DNA from: Thiorhodovibrio winogradskyi
GTDB lineage: Bacteria > Pseudomonadota > Gammaproteobacteria > Chromatiales > Chromatiaceae
Direction of reading: 5' to 3'
NCBI RefSeq assembly: GCF_036208045.1
Contig: NZ_CP121472.1
Coordinates: forward strand, 4,599,531-4,663,530
Length of the DNA stretch: 64,000 nt
A program made the position numbers and the translations under genes. Each line of letters begins with the position of its first letter. Position 1 is the stretch's first letter. The notes beneath the pieces were generated by a model that saw only the letters and a list, made by a program, of their open reading frames with translations, did not search any database and had not been told where the DNA came from. Below are positions 26,776 to 35,986 of the stretch, piece by piece.

Positions 26776-28138
26776 GCAGAATCAACCAAAATCCATCGAA
26801 GCCCGCGCCCGGACTGTCCGCGAGCTTCTCGATAAGGCCAAGTACACCATCGACTTTTACCAGCGGGAGTACGCCTGGGAGGAGCGGCAAGTCCGGGAAT
26901 TGGTCGACGATCTCACCGGCAAGTTCCTTGACCACTACGACTCGGGTCATGCGCGCCCCCAGGTCGAGCACTATGGTCACTATTTCCTCGGCTCGGTGGT
27001 TCTCAGTCACAAGCGCGGTCAGCGTTTCATCGTCGATGGCCAGCAGCGCCTTACCACGCTGACGCTGCTGCTGATCGAGCTGTACCATCGTCAAGGCGAG
27101 CGTGCCGATGGGGTCAATGTGCGCAACCTGGTCTTCTCCGAGAAATACGGCCACAAGAGCTTCAACCTGGATGTGCCAGACCGCGAGCCGATCATGCGCG
27201 CCTTGATGGACGGTCAGGATGCACAATTTGATGTCAGTGAGGCGACGCCGTCGGTCGTGAATATCCAGGCCCGGGCGGCCAAGTTTCAATGCCGACCGGG
27301 GTTTTACGCTGCAAACTCAGCTTATGTTGGCGCCGCTCTCCTCCGAGGATTCCAAGGACACGGCTCGGCGCAAAATCGCGCTGGTGGCAGACTTCGTCGA
27401 TATTTGGCTGGCGCGCCGCATTTGGTGTTTTCGCACCATCAGTTACTCCTCGGTCAAGTACACGATATTTCAGCTCACCAAGGCGTTGCGCGGCCGGGAT
27501 ATCAGCGACCTCGCGGCCTTCCTGCGGGCGGAATTGGATGCTCAGAAGGAGAGTTTCGCGAGCGCCCCGCAGTTTCGGCTGCACGCGCAAAATTATCGCC
27601 AGGTTCGCCACATCCTTGCTCGCCTGATCTGGATGGCGAAAAGCCACCCGTCTATGAGCCCATCGCCACCATTGATGAAGAGGAAGCAGAAGCAGAAGCC
27701 GGTAACCGTCCTGATCGCTATGAAGCCAGGCTCGCCTTCTGGACCAAGCTACTCGACCACGCCAAGACTCAGTCTGATTTGCACGCGAGAATCTCCCCCG
27801 GCAAATACCACTGGGCTGGGGCTCGTCGCCACGGTGTCTGGTGGAACTACTGGGTCACGATGGCGGAGACCCGGGTGACCATTTACATCGATGGCCCCGA
27901 TGCCGCTGCGAACAAGACGGTCTTTGATGCGCTCCATGATGGCCATCGCGACGAGATTGAATCCGCCTTCGGTGGCCCACTGGAGTGGCAGCGCCTCGAC
28001 GAGCGCCGCGCCTGTTGGATCGGAACCAAGTTGGAAGGTGGCTGGGTCGATGAATCAACTTGGGATGACGTCATTAAAAAGGCTGTGGATGCTATGACCA
28101 GGCTCTATGCCGCGGCATCGCCTTGTCTCGATCAGTAG
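26768..28138 (+). pseudogene. GmrSD/DUF262-type gene with DUF4268 end, disrupted
   Basis: The N-terminal part is a DUF262 domain (YTIDFYQREYAWEERQVRELVDDL, then FIVDGQQRLTTLTLL). The C-terminal part resembles DUF4268 (VTIYIDGPDAAANKTVFDALHDGHRDEIESAFG). Between about 27290 and 27660 the original coding sense moves to another frame, where IWCFRTISYSSVKYTIFQLTKALRG and FRLHAQNYRQVRHILARL are readable. The open 456-codon frame is therefore a frameshift artefact across a broken gene with missing segments. DUF262 proteins include the GTP-dependent type IV restriction component GmrS, which suits the adjacent methylase. Confidence 0.75.
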
Positions 28139-28233
28139 AAGAAACGGTCGGCGATTTCGGCGAGCACGCCATCGCACGGCCAACTCCGGTCGACTCCGGT
28201 TTTTTCGTGGTTCGCTTGGCTCCCTGGCCATGC

Positions 28234-28812
28234 TCAATCCTTCCAAGGCCCGAGACCGGGAATCTCGACCTGACCCTCGGCGAAAATTCCATTCTCCGCG
28301 CCGATGTGGCAGCGATTGCACTGACTGAAGCTACCGACCTCTGGATTGTCCATGACCAGACGCGCCGGAACCTGATGGTGCTTGCGGATGAAATACGGCG
28401 TCTCGGTGATGCGCGGCAGACTGGCGTCAGATCGCGCCGCACCCGGCACGGCAAAGGCTCGCTCGCGGATTCGCGCTGATGTGTCGGCCGCATTAGCCAT
28501 CAGATAAGCCCGCAACTCGGCGGCCAGGTCATCCGCCAGCGAGGCGTCATCGCCATAGTGATTGGCGAGTGACTCGGGCGCCAGGATGTGCTTCCAGGAG
28601 TCCGCCGGCAGGACGCCGGGCGGATAAGCCAGATGACAGGAACCGCATTCCTCAAGATAGGCCGGCTGGGTGGCGGGCGCGATGTTCGGGAACATCCGCA
28701 ACCAACTGCGCCAATCGCGCGTCTCGCCGTCTGCGGCCATCACGGCAGTTCCGGCCGCGCCGAGCAACAGACCCGCCAGCGCAAACAGGGGGATGGAAGG
28801 GCGTTTAGGCAT
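28234..28812 (-). CDS. diheme cytochrome c (DHC), copy 1
   Basis: The 192-residue periplasmic protein has a signal peptide ending in AVMAADG. It has an N-terminal haem motif CGSCH with the surrounding ECGSCHLAYPPGVLP, a central YGDDASL motif, and a C-terminal CNRCH. This is the DHC family that partners the oxygen-binding SHP protein and a cytochrome b. It lies downstream of the cytochrome b gene on the minus strand. A paralogue with the same landmarks is encoded divergently at 30083. Confidence 0.88.
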   Translation of the reverse strand: MPKRPSIPLFALAGLLLGAAGTAVMAADGETRDWRSWLRMFPNIAPATQPAYLEECGSCHLAYPPGVLPADSWKHILAPESLANHYGDDASLADDLAAELRAYLMANAADTSARIRERAFAVPGAARSDASLPRITETPYFIRKHHQVPARLVMDNPEVGSFSQCNRCHIGAENGIFAEGQVEIPGLGPWKD

Positions 28813-28850
28813 GTATCGACTCTCCAGCTCCAGCTTATTGCAGCAGGCAT

Positions 28851-29477
28851 TTATTCACTCTCTGCGCGCTTGTAACCGCTGATCATGCCGCCAATCAGAT
28901 TCTCGCGATGCAGCAGACTGGAGGCGAGCACCCCAACCACATGGATTAGGATCAGAGCGAGTGTGAGGTTGGCCAGCACCTCATGGGCCTCTTCCAGCAC
29001 ATTTCCCAAGAAGGGCGGCAGACCGCGCATCACCCCGGCCAGCGGACCGGCGAATTCCTCAGCGCCATAGAGCGCCAGACCGCTGATTCCGGTGGCGGCG
29101 ACACAGGTCAGAAGCAGCACAATCATGGCGCCACCCGCCGGGTTGTGGCCCAGATAACGCGGCGCCCGCAAGCGCAAGACATCGCGCAGATACGCAAGCA
29201 CGGCGCCAGGGCTGCGGACAAAGTCGCTGAAACGCGCGTGACGCGTGCCGATCAGCCCCCAAACCAGGCGCACACTGATCAGGACGAGCACCAGATAGCC
29301 GGCCCAGACATGGACGCCGAGAAGATCGTCCTCGACGATAAAGGCGGTGGCAAACCCCGCCACTAATGACCAATGAAAGATCCTGACCAGCGGATCCCAG
29401 ACGCGAACCCGCTTAAGGGTCTCGAGGCCGGGGCTAGTGGCAGGGGTGGCGGTGTTATTCAGCTCTTCGTTCGACAT
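28851..29477 (-). CDS. cytochrome b561-type membrane protein
   Basis: The 208-residue protein starts at MSNEEL (ATG 29477), preceded at some distance by GGAAG. It has four hydrophobic segments with histidines suited to bind two b haems (DPLVRIFHWSLV, GVHVWAGY, EEAHEVLANLTLALILIHVVG). This prokaryotic cytochrome b561 family passes quinol electrons to periplasmic cytochromes. In the SHP locus it is the natural donor to DHC, whose gene follows 38 bases downstream. Confidence 0.88.
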   Translation of the reverse strand: MSNEELNNTATPATSPGLETLKRVRVWDPLVRIFHWSLVAGFATAFIVEDDLLGVHVWAGYLVLVLISVRLVWGLIGTRHARFSDFVRSPGAVLAYLRDVLRLRAPRYLGHNPAGGAMIVLLLTCVAATGISGLALYGAEEFAGPLAGVMRGLPPFLGNVLEEAHEVLANLTLALILIHVVGVLASSLLHRENLIGGMISGYKRAESE

Positions 29478-29697
29478 GTTATCGGTTCTTCCATACAGGT
29501 TTGATAATGAGTTCGTCGGTTCGAGCGAATCGACGCCTTGGCCGAGAAGAATAACCAAGAGCGCCTGACCGAAGGCTGACGACGGCTGTCAGCCTTTTGT
29601 CAGGGTATCCTCAGTACGCTGTCGCCACAGCCTGCAAGGACCACCAGGAAACCCTGACTGGAGCCAGGTTGACTGCCAACCAACGGAGAACCGACCA

Positions 29698-30066
29698 ATG
29701 AAACGACAGCTTGCCACTGCCCTGCCCACAGTCCTGTTCAGTGCCAGCATGCTGATCCTGTCTGCCACCCCCTGGGCGGCCGATCCCGCCGCTGGAGCAG
29801 CCGGTTGGCTCAAGGAATACCCCCAGGCCGATGGTTCCAAGCCGCGCAGTTGCACAACCTGTCATGGTCGCGATCTGACGCAACCGGGACAGCATGCCAA
29901 CACCGGCAAGGTCATCGAACCCCTGGCCCCCTCGGTAAATCCGCAGCGCCTCACCGATGCAGCCAAGATCGAGAAATGGTTGCGGCGCAACTGTCGCTGG
30001 ACCATCGGGCGCGAGTGCACCGCCGACGAAAAAGCCGATTTCATTGCCTACATCAAGACCCAATAA
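29698..30066 (+). CDS. SHP-like monohaem cytochrome c (DUF1924)
   Basis: The 122-residue protein has a signal peptide ending near AADPAA and one haem motif CTTCH at 52-56. The C-terminal segment KWLRRNCRWTIGREC supplies Asn98, the position of the unusual asparagine haem ligand, and a likely Cys99-Cys107 disulfide. SHP (sphaeroides haem protein) binds oxygen, NO or other small ligands when reduced. It is encoded with a diheme cytochrome and a cytochrome b561, as here. The gene heads a plus-strand operon with DHC copy 2, a PepSY protein and a two-component system. Confidence 0.85.
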   Translation: MKRQLATALPTVLFSASMLILSATPWAADPAAGAAGWLKEYPQADGSKPRSCTTCHGRDLTQPGQHANTGKVIEPLAPSVNPQRLTDAAKIEKWLRRNCRWTIGRECTADEKADFIAYIKTQ

Positions 30067-30082
30067 GCAGGAGGATCGACCC

Positions 30083-30664
30083 ATGAGCCCCTATAGATTC
30101 AAATCTGTTCTGACACTTTTGGTCACCGGCACGCTGGCCGTGAGCAGCGCCCACTTGGCGTTCGCCGATGATGATGACGATGACCATGAACGCGGCAAAG
30201 ACGACTGGTTCGAGTCGCGTCAGGCGCCGGTCGTCAACGCCACTTACAGTGAGGAATGCGGTTCCTGCCACATGGCCTATCAGCCCGGTCTGCTCCCGCC
30301 GCAGGCCTGGGCCAGGATCATGACGTCGGATGCGCTGATCGATCACTACGGTGACGATGCCAGCCTGTCCGAGGAACTGCGCGCCGAGATCAGCGCCTTC
30401 CTGGCGGCCAATGCCACGAATGTGTCGCAGCAGATGATCCCAGGCGATGCCAGCAATCCGGGCGCGACCTCTGGTGGTCTGCCGCGCATCACCGCAAGCG
30501 CCGAGTTCAAGGATGAGCACGACGAGATACCGGCCCGCCTGGTGACAGGCAACCCGGAGGTCAACAGCTTCAGCCAGTGCAACGCCTGCCATCAAAAAGC
30601 CGCCGAAGGCAACTATGACGAACGCTGGATCGACATTCCGGGCCATGGTCCCTGGAGGGATTGA
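30083..30664 (+). CDS. diheme cytochrome c (DHC), copy 2
   Basis: The 193-residue protein has a signal peptide (ending AHLAFAD), an aspartate-rich start of the mature chain (DDDDDDHE), and haem motifs CGSCH and CNACH. It is clearly paralogous to copy 1 in its landmarks (EECGSCHMAYQPGLLP, HYGDDASLSEELRAE, NPEVNSFSQCNACH, GHGPW). Paired with SHP as electron donor, it starts 16 bases after the SHP stop with GCAGGAGG as ribosome-binding site. Two DHC copies at one locus are unusual. Confidence 0.88.
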   Translation: MSPYRFKSVLTLLVTGTLAVSSAHLAFADDDDDDHERGKDDWFESRQAPVVNATYSEECGSCHMAYQPGLLPPQAWARIMTSDALIDHYGDDASLSEELRAEISAFLAANATNVSQQMIPGDASNPGATSGGLPRITASAEFKDEHDEIPARLVTGNPEVNSFSQCNACHQKAAEGNYDERWIDIPGHGPWRD

Positions 30665-30687
30665 GCCCATGCGCAATGCAGGACACC

Positions 30688-31062
30688 ATGACGCGAATCT
30701 TAATCATGCACCCCGCCATCTTGATTGGATTACTCAGTCTGCTGCCGCTTCAGGCTGGCGCCGACGATCACGACGATCCGGCGGATAACGCCGGGACCAC
30801 CAGGTATGAGCAGCCGCAGGATCACCAGCGCGCGCGCGCAGCCCGTCTGCGCGGCGAGATCCGGCCGATTGCCGAGATCCTGCATCAGATCGGCGCACAG
30901 ATCCCGGGGGAGGTCATCGGGATCGAACTCGAACGCGACAAGCACGCCGGCCAGCGGGTCTGGCTCTACGAACTCAAGATCCTGACCCCAGACGGGCGCC
31001 GGTTGGAGGTTGAGATCGACGCCCGCGAGGGTGAAATCCTGGAATTGGAGGATGAGGACTGA
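30688..31062 (+). CDS. PepSY-domain periplasmic protein
   Basis: The protein has about 124 residues, with an export signal (MTRILIMHPAILIGLLSLLPLQAGA) and a PepSY-like tail (IELERDKHAGQRVWLYELKILTPDGRRLEVEIDAREGEILELE). PepSY proteins often accompany two-component systems and may act as inhibitors or sensors. I choose the ATG at 30688 because AGGA sits at suitable spacing. The stop overlaps the start of the response regulator by one base. Confidence 0.82.
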   Translation: MTRILIMHPAILIGLLSLLPLQAGADDHDDPADNAGTTRYEQPQDHQRARAARLRGEIRPIAEILHQIGAQIPGEVIGIELERDKHAGQRVWLYELKILTPDGRRLEVEIDAREGEILELEDED

Positions 31063-31739
31063 TGCGCCTGCTCCTGGTGGAAGACGACGATCAGGTCGCC
31101 GAGACGGTGATGGCCGGTCTGACGGCCGCCGGCTTCCTGGTCGAGCGCGCGCGCGACGGGCGCGAGGCCTGGTTCATGGGTGATACCGAACCCTATGCCG
31201 CCGCCATCCTCGATCTTGGGCTGCCCGGACTCGATGGCTTGTCGGTACTGCGTCAGTGGCGCGCCGCCGGTCAGCGGCTGCCGGTGTTGATCCTGAGCGC
31301 GCGCGGTGACTGGACTGAGCGCGTTGAGGGCATCGAGGCCGGCGCCGATGACTATTTGCCCAAACCCTTTCGGCTCGAAGAACTGCTCGCGCGCGTGCAG
31401 GCACTGATCCGCCGCGCCGCCGGACAGCCAGCACCCGTCCTTGTCCATGGTCTCTTTCGGCTGGATACCCGACGCCAGAGCCTGAGCCACGATGGGCGAG
31501 CCATTCATCTCTCGCCCCAGGAATACCGTCTGGTCAGCTATCTGATGCAGCAGGCCGGGCGCGTCGTCTCGCAACAGGAATTGACCGAGCAGCTCTATGC
31601 GCAGGATTTTGAGCGTGATTCCAATTCGGTGGAAGTGCTGGTCGGGCGGGTCAGGCGCAAGTTGGGCGCCGGGCTGATCCAGACCCGACGCGGTTTCGGC
31701 TATCTGATCGAGACAGATGACGCCGCGCCCGCCCCATAA
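31062..31739 (+). CDS. OmpR-family response regulator
   Basis: The 225-residue regulator has a receiver domain with acidic pocket EDDD (7-10), phosphoacceptor Asp51 in ILDLGLPG and Lys101 in LPKPF. A winged-helix DNA-binding domain follows (LSPQEYRLVSYLMQQAGRVVSQQELTEQLY...VEVLVGRVRRKLG...TRRGFGYLIE). It is encoded between the PepSY gene and the sensor kinase. Its kinase is interrupted by an IS, so it may be uncoupled from its normal signal. Confidence 0.93.
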   Translation: MRLLLVEDDDQVAETVMAGLTAAGFLVERARDGREAWFMGDTEPYAAAILDLGLPGLDGLSVLRQWRAAGQRLPVLILSARGDWTERVEGIEAGADDYLPKPFRLEELLARVQALIRRAAGQPAPVLVHGLFRLDTRRQSLSHDGRAIHLSPQEYRLVSYLMQQAGRVVSQQELTEQLYAQDFERDSNSVEVLVGRVRRKLGAGLIQTRRGFGYLIETDDAAPAP

Positions 31740-31764
31740 TCCTGCATGCTGGGTTCACCCTCGC

Positions 31765-32544
31765 ATGAAACACCGCTCGCTGCGCGCCCGACTCTGGATC
31801 AGCGCGCTGATCTCAATCACCCTGGCGCTGCTGATCGCCTGGCTCGGGCTGGCGAATCTCTTCGAGCGCCATGTCGAGCGTCATCTTGGCGCTGAATTGG
31901 AGGTGCGGCTCAATCAACTCGCCGCCGCCGTCGAGATCGCCCCCGACGGCTCGATTCGTCTGACCCAGGAACCCCGGTCTCCCGCTTTCGCGCAACCCCT
32001 GAGCGGCCACTACTGGCAGATCGACCGCCTCGGTCAGGCCGGTGTGCTGCGTTCGCGCTCGCTGTGGGATGAGGTCATCACTCTGCCAAAGGACGTACTC
32101 AGACCGGGTGTGTTGCATGCCCATCGTCTATCGGGGCCGGACGGACAGTCGCTGCTGGTGCGCGAGCGAATCATCCGGGTCGGATCAGGCCCCGCGGCCG
32201 TCGAACTGCGGTTGATTCTCGCCCAGGATCGCGCCGAACTCATCCGTGCCCGCGCCAACTTCGCCGCCGACATGCGGCCCTATCTCGGACTCATCGCGCT
32301 GTTGCTGACCCTGGCGACGCTGATCCAGATCCAGACCGGGCTGGCGCCCCTGGAAGCCTTGCGCAGCGAGATCGGCGCCGTTCGCGACGGGCGCGCCGCA
32401 CGGCTCGCGGCACAGGCGCCCGCTGAGGTCCAGCCGCTGATCGCCGAACTCAATGCCCTGCTCGAAGCGCGCGCAAGCTCCGTCGAGCGGGCGCGTGCCT
32501 GGACCGCCGATCTCGCCCACGGCCTCAAGACGCCGCTGAGTGTC
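31765..32544 (+). pseudogene. sensor histidine kinase, 5' part, interrupted by IS
   Basis: This is the N-terminal half of a PhoQ-like kinase: two membrane segments (residues ~8-30 and ~170-190) around a periplasmic domain, then the dimerisation/phosphoacceptor helix with ARAWTADLAHGLKTPLSV (His in DLAHGLKTPL). The coding sequence is cut after 32544 by an insertion. It resumes at 34974 with the duplicated target bases, so both halves together form one disrupted gene. Confidence 0.9.
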
Positions 32545-34973
32545 AGACAACCTGATCTCAGGGAATTTACGCTGAGCCCAATTTCAGCACCAGGCGCAGA
32601 TTGGTGCGGGGAAAAACCGTCTCGGTTTCATTCAGCTCCTCACAGAGTTTTGCAATGACCCGATCATTCGCCGCATTGGCGGAATGATGCAGTCGTACGG
32701 TCAATGTGCCCGCCTCTAGATCGGGAATTAAATCCGCCTCGGTGGTATAGAGCGCTCGCAATAAGGCGCGTGCCTCATCGGGACGCGTCAAATGCTCGCG
32801 CAAGCTATTGGCCATGGCTGTCTCGGCGCGATAGGCAATCATCTTTACTGTATCGATCAGTTGTTTGCTGCGCGTTGCCAGCTGACGAAAGCGCGCCTCT
32901 TCAGGCAGCTCCTCAATACGGATGTGCTTCGGAGTGTCCTTGCGCTGTGCCTTGAGCTGATCGAGGTCCTGTTGCAGCGTTTCGATCTCCTCCTGCAGTG
33001 CGGCTTTTTTGCGCACAAAGGGCTCGACATGCGTGGGCTCGATGGTGTCATCGAGCGTCATCTCCCCGAAGCGTGCCAGACGCCGGGTGAGTTTTCCGGT
33101 TACGGAGCGAACCTCCCCATCGAGCTGGCGGTAGTCAGGGTTCACCACCTCGATGGGGTCGGAAATCGCCTCGGTGCGATAGTCGACCAAGCGGTCTAGA
33201 GAGAAGTGTTGGCGGGCATACTTGAAGAAGTTTTCCTGAGACCAGCGGGCGAACATGGCTGCCGCCAGGGGGGCCCCATCGCTGCGGTAGTCCGTGCTCA
33301 GGATCGCGGTCTGATGGGCGCGTTCAGTCAATTTGCGCAGCTCTCTGACCCATAACCCATTGCTCAAGCGCGTCCCCCGTTCGGCCAGATCCATGGTCAC
33401 CAGCTCGCCGCTGGCCAACCGCACCCGCGTGGCGGCAAACTCCTCCTCGGACCAGGGATCGCCGGGGAATTTGTGGTAGGTCAAACAGGCAATGCGCAGC
33501 GCTTTCATCCGGTTGAAAAAATCTGGCGAATAGCCTTCACGATCAAAGACAATGGTGAAGCGATGGGCCAATGGATCGTCCGCTGGTGGATCGGCAAGGC
33601 GGGCCGCGGGCAACGAGTGCTCCAATTGCGGCACGATCTTGTGCTCAATGGTCTGAATCAGTCCAGGGTCGACCGCCTGGTTGATGACCAAGAAGGGCTG
33701 ACCATCCATGGCATTGACCCAGTAATCGGTCGTGGCGCGCAGACACAGCCGCTCACGGGCGACTTAGTGACGGGGCAGTTTGGTTTGGCTGCCGTGATAA
33801 ACGCGCACATGACCATCGATGTAAAGGACGCCCGCTTGGTCCGGTGCTGCCGCCATCCATTGCGCGCACAAGGCCGCTCCCCACAGGGCCGCCCCATCGC
33901 CTTGGGAGAGCAGATGAATCTTGATGCGCAGGGTGCGCACTTCGGGAATCCGATCCAAACCCAGCAGTTTGCCCCATTCCCCGGGGGCGCTATAGCGCAA
34001 CGATTCGATAAAAGGCAGGCGGGCTAAGGCCATGAAGCCAAGCAGCAGCAAGAGGCTATCGAGACCGTAATACCCTTTGGGCAATTCCAAATGGCCCTCA
34101 AGATGATCGAGTAAACCGACGGCGAGCAAGGCGGGCAGCGCGCATAGCAGTCCGCCATTGGGAACATCCAGCGCCGGGGTGAAGTCCGGGGCCACGGCGT
34201 CGAGCTCACCGATGCTGGCCGCAAGCCGGCCTTCGACATCGCTGGCTCCCATGCCCATCGCAGCGGCTTGGTCGAGCGTGGAGCGCTCGCTTTTGCAGGT
34301 CAGCGCCTGACTTTGGGGGGCGCTTTTCTCGCTCCGATGCAGGCGTCCGGCACGAATCGCCTTGGAGAAGGTGTCGCGCTTGATGTCTAACCGGTCAGCC
34401 ACCTGCGAGGGCTCGAGACCTTCGTCGAGCAGTTGCTGGGCTTCGGCGAGCACTGCGGGGGTCAAGATGGCCGGTCCGCGGCGCTTGCGCGGTTGGTAAA
34501 ACCCCTTGGGGCCCTCGCGGCGATAGCGCTTCACGGCGCGCTTGAGACTGATCTTGGAGACGCCAAAGGCACGGATAATCTGCGCTTGGGTGGCCAGGCC
34601 ATTGACGCAGAACTGCGCGGTAATCATGCGAAAGGTGGCGATATCGTCTTCGTCATGGCGAAAGACGGGAAGGCCGAAGTAGAAGTAGATGACCTCACCG
34701 TCTTCTTTGCTGAAAGCCAAGTTGGCGGTGATCTCTGTGACTCCATGGGGAAATAACGGCAACTGCATTTGTGGCATTGGTTTGGACGCAAGGCGCAAGT
34801 GGGATTTGGGCGCGGCGGCCTCCGCCACACCGCTAACAGGGTATCTTCGCAAAATCCGGCAGCGATGTGACCTTGCGACCGGCTCGGTCCCGGTGTGGCT
34901 TTCTAATAGGCCGATTCAACACGATTTTTCCGCCAGTCAAGTCAAATCAAGCGGCAGGTCGAGATCAGGTCAT
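32545..34973 (-). mobile_element. insertion sequence in the sensor-kinase gene, about 2.43 kb
   Basis: The element splits the kinase gene and is bordered by direct repeats CTGAGTGTC (32536-32544 and 34974-34982), a 9-base target duplication (8 is also possible). Subterminal inverted repeats ACCTGATCTC (32550-32559) and GAGATCAGGT (34961-34970) lie at the two ends. It carries one large minus-strand transposase gene. The uninterrupted kinase sequence can be rebuilt by joining PLSV directly to LAADAEHL. Confidence 0.88.
32567..34852 (-). pseudogene. large IS transposase (about 760 codons) with one internal stop
   Basis: The N-terminal portion (34852 to 33764) contains two helix-turn-helix segments (QIIRAFGVSKISLKRAVKRYRREG and PSQVADRLDIKRDTFSKAI). 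After KLPRH a TAA stop at 33764-33766 interrupts the frame, which continues open as VARE.LCLRATTDYWVNAMDGQPF to 32567. Possible acidic catalytic residues are in YIDGH, the later VFDREGY and further C-terminal glutamates. The same domain order occurs in the second IS at 53.6-55.8 kb. The family is not one I can name. A coiled-coil-like insertion (EEIETLQQDLDQLKAQR) lies near the end. Confidence 0.75.
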
Positions 34974-35573
34974 CTGAGTGTCCTGGCTGCCGATGCCGAG
35001 CACTTGCGTCAGGCCGGCCAGCCGGCCCTGGCCGAGGACCTTGATCAACTCGCCCTGACCATCCGTCGGCGCGTCGAGCGCGAGTTGATCCGCGCGCGCG
35101 TGCGCTCCGGTCATCCGCCGCACAACACGCGCACCGAGGTGGTCGAGAATCTTGAGCGCTTGCTCCGCACCCTAGGGCGCACGCCCGCTGGCGAACGCAT
35201 CGACTGGCACATCCTGGCCCCGGATCGGGTCGAGGTGGCGCTGATAGCTGGGGATCTGCTCGAACTGCTCGGCAATCTGCTGGAAAATGCCGCGAAATGG
35301 GCCGGTGAACGGGTCGAGATCCAGGTATTGACCTCAGCGGACGGACGGGTCGAGATCCGGATTGCCGACGACGGTCATGGCGTCGCGCCCGCGCACTGGT
35401 CGCGACTCGGCGAGCGCGGCCTGCGACTCGACGAGCAGCAGGCGGGCACCGGCCTGGGGCTGGCCATCGTGCGCGACGTGGTCGAGGCTTATGGCGGCAC
35501 GCTCGGCTTCGGTCGCGCTGAGTTGGGCGGCCTGTTGGTTTGGGTCAGACTGCCGGGGATGCTATCCGCCTGA
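34974..35573 (+). pseudogene. sensor histidine kinase, 3' part
   Basis: This is the continuation of the kinase beginning at 31765. After the target duplication it reads LSVLAADAEHLRQAG..., then the ATPase domain with the N box (ELLGNLLENAAKWA), G1 box (IADDGHGVAP) and G2 box (GTGLGLAIVRDVVEAYGG). The ATP-binding lobe is intact but separated from its phosphoacceptor histidine by the IS. Confidence 0.9.
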
Positions 35574-35627
35574 ACCCGGCTCGTCGATCCCCAGCCAACG
35601 ACAGCGGCCGACGCGAGCGACCGGTGA

Positions 35628-35888
35628 GTGGGGAGTGTGGCCTATCGGCTGTTTGATCGAGTCGGGCTACTGGCGCACGCTGACAAGCGCGCCGATGCCC
35701 TCTCTGGCGGTCAACGCCAGCGCGTCGGCATCGCCCGCGCCTTGGCGCAACAGCCGGAGCTATTGTTGGTGGACGAGCCGACCGCCAGCCTGGATCCCAA
35801 GACCAGCCGCCAGATCATGCGGCTGATCGTGGAAATCTGCGTCGAGCAGAAAGCAGCGGCTGAAAAGGTTTGGCGCTCGCAAGGCTGA
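35628..35888 (+). pseudogene. PhnC-like ABC ATPase fragment
   Basis: About 70 codons match the middle of an ABC ATPase ([43 protein letters not shown]), with the SLDPK.SRQIM style of phosphonate-import ATPases. Walker A and the H-loop are both missing, and the last residues run into unrelated sequence. It is a remnant only. Confidence 0.7.
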
Positions 35889-35986
35889 TCCTGACAAAAC
35901 AGTCAGCCCAGCGGCCAAATATCCGGCCATCCAGTCGGCCAGATTTTCCTTTCGAGGCGCGTTAACTCGCTGTTATAGTGCTTTTT

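Noticed and set aside
26768-28138. Single intact 456-codon DUF262 protein
   Set aside because: The middle third in this frame has no family similarity, whereas conserved DUF262 sequence is readable in another frame at 27324-27640.
32040-32570. Antisense open frames within the sensor-kinase gene as separate genes
   Set aside because: They have no motif, and the kinase frame is unambiguous.
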